NCBI GenBank assembly: GCA_030950975.1
Contig: JAUZQL010000167.1
Location: forward strand, 1-8,349
DNA from: Mariprofundaceae bacterium
Lineage (GTDB): Bacteria > Pseudomonadota > Zetaproteobacteria > Mariprofundales > Mariprofundaceae
Reading direction: 5' to 3'
Length of the DNA: 8,349 nt
This document shows positions 1 through 6,292 of the stretch, in pieces. The notes below the pieces were generated by a model, which was given only the letters and a program-made list of their open reading frames with translations, had not been told where the DNA came from and did not search any database. Both the position numbers and the translations under genes were made by a program. Position 1 is the first letter of the stretch, and each line of letters starts with the position of its first letter.

Positions 1-608
1 TTGACTACACCTTCAAGTCCACCCAAACCTTCACTATGTGCTGATGTCATGCCTGTCATCACCACACCATCTGGTGATAAGATGTTTGCTAAACGCTGCA
101 TTTCTCCTTGTTCACTGATACCACATTCAATCAGCGCGACATCAGCATCGATGGGTGTTGCCAAAATCGTTTGAGGTACACCAATCAGATTGTTCAAATT
201 GGCATTCGTGGCATGAACATGAAGCCCTAAACCCGTCAAAAGATGATGCAACATGGAACGCACCGTTGTTTTGCCATACGAACCTGTGATGCCAATAACA
301 GTCGTTTGCGCCAACTTCATTCGCCATGCATGGGCAATATCTCCCAAAGCTTGCAAGGTATCCGATACTTCAAGGTAGGGAATATTTCCATCCACCCAAG
401 CTTTGACACCCTCGCTATCACCGATAAGTGCCGATGCAGCATCAGGTGCGAATTGATGACCATCAAACGAATCACCTCGTAAGGCTAAAAAAACCGCACC
501 TTGCTGGAAATGCCGTGAATCTGTGGTAATAAATGTAACATCATCAAGATGACCTTGATGCCAAATACCTTGCGTGGCGGCTGCCAGCTCTTGCCCTGTT
601 AAACGCAT
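1..608 (-). CDS. murF: UDP-N-acetylmuramoyl-tripeptide--D-alanyl-D-alanine ligase MurF, N-terminal part (cut by window edge)
   Basis: MurF is the cytoplasmic ATP-dependent ligase that adds D-Ala-D-Ala to UDP-MurNAc-tripeptide, the last soluble step of peptidoglycan precursor synthesis. I translated 202 residues from the ATG at 608; the frame is open to the left edge, so about half of the usual ~450 residues is missing. Visible are the Mur-ligase N-terminal TDSR motif (residues 29-32), the P-loop GITGSYGKTT (106-115), the family segment NLNNLIGVP (137-145), and ECG followed by EQGEM (161-170), where MurF enzymes have their conserved acidic and Gly motif. The start overlaps the end of murE by 10 bases (ATGCGTTTAA), and a GGGG lies 8 bases upstream, so translation is probably coupled. 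Position directly after murE is the standard dcw order. The family call is firm; integrity of the C-terminal half cannot be judged. Confidence 0.95.
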   Translation of the reverse strand, partial: MRLTGQELAAATQGIWHQGHLDDVTFITTDSRHFQQGAVFLALRGDSFDGHQFAPDAASALIGDSEGVKAWVDGNIPYLEVSDTLQALGDIAHAWRMKLAQTTVIGITGSYGKTTVRSMLHHLLTGLGLHVHATNANLNNLIGVPQTILATPIDADVALIECGISEQGEMQRLANILSPDGVVMTGMTSAHSEGLGGLEGVV

Positions 609-2119
609 GATTTTTGCCCCGATGAATCAAGGCACTGTTTGACCCAAGTCGCATCATGCCAAGGTGTTCTTTGCCCTTTGATTTCCATATAGTTTTCATG
701 ACCTTTGCCTGCAATCACCAAGACATCATCCTTGCCCATGTGGTTTAGGGCATCAGCAATGGCATCCGCACGATTGACAAAGATTCTTAGCTTTTGCCTG
801 TTTAAACCTTGCAGAACATCAGCGATAATGATTTCAGGTTCTTCATCGCGTGGGTTATCAGACGTAAGCCATACCTTATCGGCAAATGTCTCTGCCACTG
901 CACCCATTTCAGCCCGTTTGCTCACATCACGATTACCACCACAGCCAAACACCACCATTAAACGAGCATCGGTTAAAGCCCGTGCGCTTTGCAAACATGC
1001 CTGTAGCCCTTCAGGGGTATGTGCGTAATCCACATAGACCTGTAAATTTTGACTATTTTTGACTGCTTCCATGCGACCTAAAGGTGCTGGCATATCAGAT
1101 AAACATGCGGCGATGTCGGTTAAAGACATACCCCATTGTTGTTTGAGAAGTTGCGCCACAGCGGCAAGGTTTTCAGCATGAAATTGCCCCACAGGAACAT
1201 CATGCAATACCACCTGCTCATCATGGTATGTCAATGTTAAACAAGCGTTCTCGATGACTTCCCATTGCATCATATCCGCTTGCTGCAAAGTATTGATAAG
1301 CATGGCATCGAAAGGCGTATGTTTGGGCATATATCCTTTCCAGTTGTCTGCATGTAAACGTTTTAAGATGGCGGTTTGTTGAGCATTGATGATAACCTCA
1401 TGACCATGCAACATAAGCTCATGGATAAATGTTGATTTTAAGTTTGCATAATTATCAAAGCCACCATGATCTTGTAAATGATCATGCCCTAAGGTTGTCC
1501 AAATGGCTGTATCGATAGGAATACCTGCCATACGCTGTTGTTCAATGCCATGCGATGATACTTCCATCACCCAAACGGGGATGTTTGCTTGATGTGCTGC
1601 TGCCAATAAATAGTGCATGGTCAATAATGATGGCGTGGTATTGCCCAAATCATGGCATGTTTCCAAGGATAACATCCAGCCCAGCGTTCCTGATGACCAA
1701 GCCTTGCCTAAATGTCGTTCCAAAGCTTGCCTTAACATCCAAGCCACACTGGTTTTACCATCTGTACCTGTCACCCCAATACATCGAGTGAACGTGTTCT
1801 CTGTCTCAAAATAACGGCGCAAAAATTGCCCCAAAGCTTGCATATCAGGTAGGCATAACATCATCACATCACAGGCAACAGGCTCGCCCACTTTTACCAC
1901 AGCACTGGCACCTTGCTGAATGGCTTGGGTGATAAAATGGGCTGATTCATTGCCTGCTCGTGGTAAACAAAGAAAGGTATCACCGTGTTGAATCAAGCGT
2001 GAATCATCACATAAACGCCCCAAGACATCCGTCTTATTGGCTCCCTGAAAGCCCAATTCTTCGCCATGCCATGCTTTGATATGAACATGATTGTGTACTA
2101 TTTGATGGGATTTATTCAT
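599..2119 (-). CDS. murE: UDP-N-acetylmuramoyl-L-alanyl-D-glutamate--2,6-diaminopimelate ligase MurE
   Basis: MurE adds the third stem residue to UDP-MurNAc-L-Ala-D-Glu in the cytoplasm, using ATP. The 506-residue length fits the family. Motifs in order: the DDSR uridine-side motif (38-41), P-loop GVTGTDGKTS (115-124), TTPS (161-164), the EVSSHG motif (186-191), a lysine at about 228 in NLKSTF at the position of the carbamoylated lysine, DYAHTPE (364-370), GCGGNRD (392-398), DNPR (421-424) and GKGHE (471-475). DNPR is the known signature of meso-diaminopimelate-adding enzymes, so the wall is predicted to be mDAP type. GCGGNRD departs slightly from the common GCGGDRD. The frame is open further upstream to 2200, but I chose the ATG at 2119. 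It has a GAGG 9 bases upstream and overlaps the ftsI stop by 8 bases (ATGAATAA), and the upstream extension lies wholly inside ftsI. It shares 10 bases with murF. Confidence 0.96.
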   Translation of the reverse strand: MNKSHQIVHNHVHIKAWHGEELGFQGANKTDVLGRLCDDSRLIQHGDTFLCLPRAGNESAHFITQAIQQGASAVVKVGEPVACDVMMLCLPDMQALGQFLRRYFETENTFTRCIGVTGTDGKTSVAWMLRQALERHLGKAWSSGTLGWMLSLETCHDLGNTTPSLLTMHYLLAAAHQANIPVWVMEVSSHGIEQQRMAGIPIDTAIWTTLGHDHLQDHGGFDNYANLKSTFIHELMLHGHEVIINAQQTAILKRLHADNWKGYMPKHTPFDAMLINTLQQADMMQWEVIENACLTLTYHDEQVVLHDVPVGQFHAENLAAVAQLLKQQWGMSLTDIAACLSDMPAPLGRMEAVKNSQNLQVYVDYAHTPEGLQACLQSARALTDARLMVVFGCGGNRDVSKRAEMGAVAETFADKVWLTSDNPRDEEPEIIIADVLQGLNRQKLRIFVNRADAIADALNHMGKDDVLVIAGKGHENYMEIKGQRTPWHDATWVKQCLDSSGQKSCV

Positions 2120-4025
2120 GCAACCATACCTCAATTTCGCCCTTGGCATTGCTATGTTCATGCGCTGCTGGCTTTTGTTTGACGACCCATCCCGAACCAT
2201 GCGTGTGTAAGGTCCAACCTTGTTGATGTGCCAAGCGGTAAGACTCTCGCAACGACAAACCTAAAAAACTGACCGAAGCATCTTTTTCGGCGTTGCTAGC
2301 AGGTTTTTCAGGCTGTGAAACAGTTTTCTTTTTATGTTGGATCATGACTTTATGAGCTTGCTGCTTGATGGTGGGTAGCACACTCAAATAAGGCAAGCTT
2401 GCCGAAGCAATCGCACGAAAAATGGGGGCAGCGACAACACCGCCATAAATGGATTTCTTAGGGTCGTTGATTTCCACCACAATCACCAAGGCAGGTGCAG
2501 ATGCGGGTACAAAACCTGCAAATACAGCGGTATATTTCTCTTTATCATAACGCCCTCGACCATCGGCTTGTTGTGCTGTCCCCGTTTTTCCTGCGACCTC
2601 ATAACCTTTAGGAACAGCCCGAAAGCCTGTGCCTTGGCGAGATGTTGCCGCCACCAACATGCGGTTCACTGCTTGCGTATGTTGGATTGAAAACACTTGT
2701 TTTCCCAAATGAACAGGGTCGGTTAATAATAAACGTGGAAAGACACGTTGCCCATCATGTGCCAAAGTTGAAAAAGCACTGGCTAATTGCAATGTCGTGA
2801 CTGCAACTCCTTGCCCAAAGGCAATATTGGCTGTTTCAACCTCTCTCCACTTGCTGACATCGGCAAGTAAACCTGCTGATGAACCTGCCAAACCGATGTG
2901 TGGGCGCTGACCAAAACCTAAATCCATTAAATGCTGTGCCAATGCTGGCGCACCTACATCTAAGGCAATTTTAGCTGCGCCAATATTGCTGGAATGTTGA
3001 ATCACACCTGTCATATCCAACCAGCCCTCTGAATGATCATCATGAATGGTATAATTGGCGACTCGAAAATTGCCATGTTCACAAAATACACGGCTTTGCA
3101 CATTCCATTTGCCAGAATCCAAAGCAGTTGCCATCGTAAAAGGTTTCATGGTTGAACCAGGTTCAAAAACATCGGTGATAGAACGGTTGCGCCACTGTTG
3201 AGGGCGATAATGAGAGAAATTATTGGGGTTAAAACTTGGCCAGCTTGTCATGGCTAAAATATCCCCATTATTGGGATCCATCACAACGACTGAACCACTT
3301 GTTGCCCCTTGTTTTTGAATCCCTTCCACCAATGCTGCATAAGCAATACTTTGAATATTACTATCCAAGGTTAATACCAGTGATTTGCCCGTTTTTGGTG
3401 GTGTTAGCCATCTACCACCGGGTAAGGTTGTGCCTTTGGCATCGCGTTGAATGAGTCGAACGCCATCCTTGCCGTGAAGTTGCTCATTAAAACTATATTC
3501 AACACCCTCTAAGCCTCGACCATCAATCCCGACAAAACCCAATACATGCCCCATATCAGAACCCTGTGGGTAATAGCGTTTCCATTCACGTTCACGCCGA
3601 ACACCTTTGATATGCAAGGCTTCCACTCGTTTGGCAATGGCAGGGGAGACTTGACGTGCCAACCATGTAAAACCTTGACGGTGTGCCAAACGTTTGCGTA
3701 ATGTTGAAACAGGCAAGGACAAAGCATGCGCTAAAGCTGGAATATCTTGCTTGGGAACATCTTTCGCCATCGCACCAAAGGATGCCACCTCGATACTTTT
3801 GGAAAGAATCCGTTGTCGTCGGTCATAAATACTACCACGCGGCGCAAACACGGAATACTGATGAAAATGCTGATGGTATGCACGTTGTTTCATACGATCC
3901 GCTTGCAACACATGCAAATCAACGGCACGAATCATCAACATAATCATGCCCAACAGCAATAATGCGGCGACAGGAATCAAACGTATTTGCGGTGACATAC
4001 TTTGTGGTACTTTTTTTTCACTCAT
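2112..4025 (-). CDS. ftsI: Septal peptidoglycan transpeptidase FtsI (PBP3, class B PBP) with PASTA-like C-terminal tail
   Basis: FtsI is the inner-membrane class B penicillin-binding protein that cross-links septal peptidoglycan with FtsW. It has 637 residues. A short cytoplasmic N-terminus is followed by one membrane helix at about 14-33. The dimerisation/pedestal segment begins around APRGSIYDR (61-69). The transpeptidase domain carries all three catalytic motifs: EPGSTMK with nucleophile Ser291 and Lys294, SSN (345-347) and KTGTAQ (480-485). After the catalytic domain (~550) comes a polar, Lys-rich linker. Residues ~584-636 then read like one PASTA domain: FLGLSLRESYRLAHQQGW, a G-SGWVVKQKPAA segment, and a final beta strand IEVWL. 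PASTA is common in Gram-positive PBPs and some Gram-negative FtsI proteins, but absent from E. coli FtsI. The start ATG overlaps the ftsL stop by 4 bases (ATGA), with no clear Shine-Dalgarno, which suggests coupling to ftsL. Codons 3-5 contain a run of eight A. Confidence 0.95.
   Translation of the reverse strand: MSEKKVPQSMSPQIRLIPVAALLLLGMIMLMIRAVDLHVLQADRMKQRAYHQHFHQYSVFAPRGSIYDRRQRILSKSIEVASFGAMAKDVPKQDIPALAHALSLPVSTLRKRLAHRQGFTWLARQVSPAIAKRVEALHIKGVRREREWKRYYPQGSDMGHVLGFVGIDGRGLEGVEYSFNEQLHGKDGVRLIQRDAKGTTLPGGRWLTPPKTGKSLVLTLDSNIQSIAYAALVEGIQKQGATSGSVVVMDPNNGDILAMTSWPSFNPNNFSHYRPQQWRNRSITDVFEPGSTMKPFTMATALDSGKWNVQSRVFCEHGNFRVANYTIHDDHSEGWLDMTGVIQHSSNIGAAKIALDVGAPALAQHLMDLGFGQRPHIGLAGSSAGLLADVSKWREVETANIAFGQGVAVTTLQLASAFSTLAHDGQRVFPRLLLTDPVHLGKQVFSIQHTQAVNRMLVAATSRQGTGFRAVPKGYEVAGKTGTAQQADGRGRYDKEKYTAVFAGFVPASAPALVIVVEINDPKKSIYGGVVAAPIFRAIASASLPYLSVLPTIKQQAHKVMIQHKKKTVSQPEKPASNAEKDASVSFLGLSLRESYRLAHQQGWTLHTHGSGWVVKQKPAAHEHSNAKGEIEVWLHE
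2129..2132 (-). promoter_or_regulatory. Shine-Dalgarno GAGG that sets the murE start
   Basis: On the minus strand GAGG lies 9 bases before the ATG at 2119, inside the last codons of ftsI. It supports the internal start over the longer open frame reaching 2200, which would add 27 residues not typical of MurE. Confidence 0.6.
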
Positions 4026-4279
4026 CGTTGAATCAACTGATCAGGTCGAGGCGCATGCATACCCAATTGTTCATGAGCCAATTTTCTTAAGCGTTCGGGT
4101 CGAATTAAATTCGCATATTCCAATGAAAGTTTATCTTTTTTTGCTTCTTCCTGCTGAATCGTAACTTGAATCTCATGCCGTTGACGTGCGATTTCCACAC
4201 GCAAATGTGCCAACCATATTTGAGCCAAGGAAAGTCCAAATATAAGCAAGCAGACTATCACCATGAACAGTCGTTTCAT
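4022..4279 (-). CDS. ftsL: Cell division protein FtsL
   Basis: FtsL is a small bitopic inner-membrane protein of the divisome that forms the FtsQLB complex and activates FtsWI. The 85-residue product has an N-terminal membrane helix at about 4-21 (hydrophobic from LFMVIV to LAQIWL). A charged, heptad-like stretch follows at about 25-65, rich in Glu, Gln, Lys, Leu and Ile and predicted to be coiled coil. The short tail ends with LGMHAPRPDQLI, of the LGM-x-x-P-x-P-x-Q type common at FtsL ends. Sequence identity in this family is low, so the call rests on size, topology, that tail, and the position between rsmH and ftsI. It begins 12 bases after the rsmH stop and overlaps ftsI by 4 bases. The Shine-Dalgarno is weak. 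Confidence 0.9.
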   Translation of the reverse strand: MKRLFMVIVCLLIFGLSLAQIWLAHLRVEIARQRHEIQVTIQQEEAKKDKLSLEYANLIRPERLRKLAHEQLGMHAPRPDQLIQR

Positions 4280-4291
4280 TCGTTCAATGAC

Positions 4292-5251
4292 CTATGCCAC
4301 ACGCTTGGCAATACGCAACATCGCTGAACGACTGCGAGCATTAGCATCCAATTCATCGTCAGTGGCACGAATAGGTTTTTTTTGCACCCATGCCATCGTT
4401 GGTGTTTTATGACACACACAAATGGGAAATTCACGTGGACACTTACAAGGATGGACTTCTGCTTCGATGAAATCACGAATACGTCGATCTTCGCCTGAAT
4501 GAAAAGAAATGACGGATAGATGTCCACCGACTTCTAAATGCTTCATAGCACACGTTACAGCCGTTTCAATTTGCCCATATTCATCATTTACCCAAATACG
4601 CAAGGCTTGGAAAGTTCGTGTTGCAGGATGGGTTGAGCCATGTCTTGCTTTGGGTGGTGTGGCATGAAAACATATATTTTCCAATTGTTTGGTGGTTTCC
4701 ATTTCACCTGCATGCACCGCTTTTAAGATGCCACGTGCGATGCGTCCTGCAAAACGTTCATCACCAAAATCGCGTAATATTTTTACCAAATCGCGTTCCG
4801 AGACTGATTTTAATCGTTCCGATACAGCTTGCCCTTCATCAGGGTTCATGCGCATATCCAATGGACCTTCTTTTTGAAAAGAAAAACCACGTTCGGCTTG
4901 GTCAATTTGTGGCGAGGAAACACCCAAATCAAAGCCAATACCCTGCACTTTGGACCATCCTATATCGGCAAGTACATGCTCCATGCCAGCAAAATCAGTG
5001 TGACGCATGGTAAAACGAGCATCTTCTTTTTCTAATCGTTGCCCTTCTTGTACTGCTTGAAAATCTCTATCTAAACCTAAAAGTCGTCCTTTTTCGGATA
5101 ACTTACTTAATAACATGCGGCTATGCCCACCTCGTCCAAATGTGGCATCCACATAACAGCCATCAGGATCAGTCAACCAAGCATCAATAAAGGGCGCAGC
5201 CAACACGGGAATATGGGTATATTTTGTTTTCGAATCATCATTATTTTGCAT
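4292..5251 (-). CDS. rsmH: 16S rRNA (cytosine(1402)-N(4))-methyltransferase RsmH (MraW)
   Basis: RsmH uses S-adenosylmethionine to methylate N4 of C1402 in the decoding centre of 16S rRNA. With the ATG at 5251 the protein has 319 residues, near the usual 310-320. Motifs: HIPVL (13-17) at the N-terminus, the SAM-binding DATFGRGGHSR (35-45), LGLDRD (58-63), DLGVSSPQ (108-115), RGFSF (121-125), GPLDMRMNP (129-137), HPATRTFQALRIWVN (208-222) and the C-terminal SRSAMLRIA. The usual SFHSLEDR is SFHSGEDR here (249-256). A CKC and CVC pair (269-280) resembles the Cys-rich insert seen in many non-enteric RsmH proteins. ATGs at 5263 and 5293 are in frame and possible; none has a good Shine-Dalgarno. 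I prefer 5251 because it leaves the usual short leader before HIPVL. It heads the dcw cluster, with no mraZ before it. Confidence 0.95.
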   Translation of the reverse strand: MQNNDDSKTKYTHIPVLAAPFIDAWLTDPDGCYVDATFGRGGHSRMLLSKLSEKGRLLGLDRDFQAVQEGQRLEKEDARFTMRHTDFAGMEHVLADIGWSKVQGIGFDLGVSSPQIDQAERGFSFQKEGPLDMRMNPDEGQAVSERLKSVSERDLVKILRDFGDERFAGRIARGILKAVHAGEMETTKQLENICFHATPPKARHGSTHPATRTFQALRIWVNDEYGQIETAVTCAMKHLEVGGHLSVISFHSGEDRRIRDFIEAEVHPCKCPREFPICVCHKTPTMAWVQKKPIRATDDELDANARSRSAMLRIAKRVA

Positions 5252-5317
5252 GTTGCGCAGCATAACGTCACGACAAAAATTGGCATGTATCATTGTAAGT
5301 CGTACGTTTCACCCATC
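5252..5317. promoter_or_regulatory. Divergent gap between rsmH and holA; presumed site of both promoters
   Basis: Both transcription units must start in or next to this stretch of about 66 bases. On the minus strand a TACAAT (5292-5297) matches the sigma-70 -10 box at five of six positions. It would place an RNA start near 5285, just ahead of the rsmH ATGs at 5263 and 5251, but no good -35 box sits at the right spacing. On the plus strand TTGGCA (5280-5285) resembles a -35 box and is followed 17 bases later by a poor -10 (TACGTT). If real, it would give an almost leaderless holA message. Neither holA start (5318 or 5285) has a Shine-Dalgarno. That the region is regulatory follows from the layout; the individual boxes are weak. 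Confidence 0.3.
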
Positions 5318-6292
5318 ATGCCTAATTCTCTATCTTCTTCGTGCCATAGCTTTTATTTCTTTGGTGATGATCGTGATGCACTCTTTGAACATGCCGATGC
5401 ACTGCAACAAACAGGTGATTCTCATGCGCTTCGCCTGCGTTTGGATGTGACTGAATTATCACGCATTGAAGAAGAACAAGCCAACGCCAGCCTCTTTGGT
5501 GTGCAAGCTTGTTATGCGCTTGTACGCAATGCTGAATCTGCCAGCCCTAAACAAGGTGAACATTTGCTTCGTCTTGCCCAACAGACCACAGCTCCCCATC
5601 GACTGATTGTTTGTGCGCCAGACATCGCTTGGAAAAAAGCCATGCACAAAAAGATGCGTGCGCTCAAAACAATCGAACAACAAGCATTTTCAATGCCTTC
5701 CTTACACCATTTTCATGCTTGGTTAAGGGATGAAGTAAAAAAAGCTGGATTGCATGTGGATGAAGATGGCTTAAGCATGGTCGCGGAAAACCTTTGTGGT
5801 ATGCGTTTGGCAGCAAGGCAATGGATTGCTCGCCTGTTACTCTATAAAGGTAACGAAGAACTGCCCATATCGTTATCCGTGATGACAGCATTATTGGGGG
5901 AACATGTACCCGATGATTTGGATGATTGGGTGCATCAAGTGGCAATGCGAAACACGTCTAGCTTACGACTCACCCATCGTTTGCTTTATAATCAACAGGT
6001 CAGTGAAGTGCATATGCATGCATGGTTAAGCATCCGTTTTCAACAGTTATTAATGTATCGTTGGCACCAGAGCAAACGACATCCACGTGCCTTGCAAGCG
6101 GCTAAAGTGTTTGGCTCGGCGGTACGGCTTGTACCGCAAGAATCTGAACAATGGCAACCTCAAGCATTGATGGATGTCATAGAAGCCTTGCAACATGCTG
6201 AAATATTATTGAAAGGTGCATCAATGGAAGATAAAAAAATTGTATTGGAACGCTTGGTATTCACCATGTTAAGGATGTCGCATCATGCTTAA
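5318..6292 (+). CDS. holA: Probable DNA polymerase III subunit delta (HolA)
   Basis: The delta subunit is the wrench of the clamp loader: it opens the beta sliding clamp during loading onto DNA. The 324-residue product fits the family (about 330-345). Family-like features in order are: an N-terminal FYFFGDDRDALFEHAD (12-27), matching the usual strand-G-D/N-E start; ASLFGVQACYALVRNAE (57-73), matching the conserved slFg-r-lv-l segment; the HRLIVCAPDIAWKKAMHKKM stretch (94-113) at the end of domain I; PSLHHFHAWLRDEVKKAGLHVDEDGL (127-152), like the wi-x-gl-i-a entry to domain II; and a helical C-terminus, HPRALQAAKVF (255-265) to LKG and a Leu-rich end, as in delta domain III. Delta has no catalytic residues to check, so this is a profile-like match by eye. 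I chose the ATG at 5318; 5285 is possible, and the frame is open to 5123 inside rsmH. It overlaps bioA by 8 bases. Confidence 0.75.
   Translation: MPNSLSSSCHSFYFFGDDRDALFEHADALQQTGDSHALRLRLDVTELSRIEEEQANASLFGVQACYALVRNAESASPKQGEHLLRLAQQTTAPHRLIVCAPDIAWKKAMHKKMRALKTIEQQAFSMPSLHHFHAWLRDEVKKAGLHVDEDGLSMVAENLCGMRLAARQWIARLLLYKGNEELPISLSVMTALLGEHVPDDLDDWVHQVAMRNTSSLRLTHRLLYNQQVSEVHMHAWLSIRFQQLLMYRWHQSKRHPRALQAAKVFGSAVRLVPQESEQWQPQALMDVIEALQHAEILLKGASMEDKKIVLERLVFTMLRMSHHA
6271..6275 (+). promoter_or_regulatory. Shine-Dalgarno AAGGA for bioA
   Basis: AAGGA lies 9 bases before the ATG at 6285, inside the end of holA. It is the clearest ribosome binding site in the window. It favours 6285 over the second in-frame ATG at 6300, which would remove five residues. 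Confidence 0.65.

Noticed and set aside
2120..2200. murE start at 2200
   Set aside because: It would add 27 residues inside ftsI; the ATG at 2119 has a well-placed GAGG and gives a normal MurE length.
4618..5013. 131-residue plus-strand open frame opposite rsmH
   Set aside because: It is antisense to a clearly conserved gene, has no recognisable domain and no ribosome binding site; a shadow frame.
5252..5293. rsmH start at 5293 (14 extra residues)
   Set aside because: It has no Shine-Dalgarno at proper spacing and gives a leader longer than usual before HIPVL. It would also run into a candidate -10 box. It remains possible.
5123..5317. Extended N-terminus of the holA frame back to the ATG at 5123
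   Set aside because: The extension lies antisense inside rsmH, has no family resemblance, and the delta-like sequence begins right after the ATG at 5318.
6010..6026. Alternating ATGCATGCAT palindrome and frequent CATG words, considered as an uptake sequence or regulator site
   Set aside because: The words fall in codons for His, Met and Ala in a His-rich protein, and no longer fixed motif recurs in the window.
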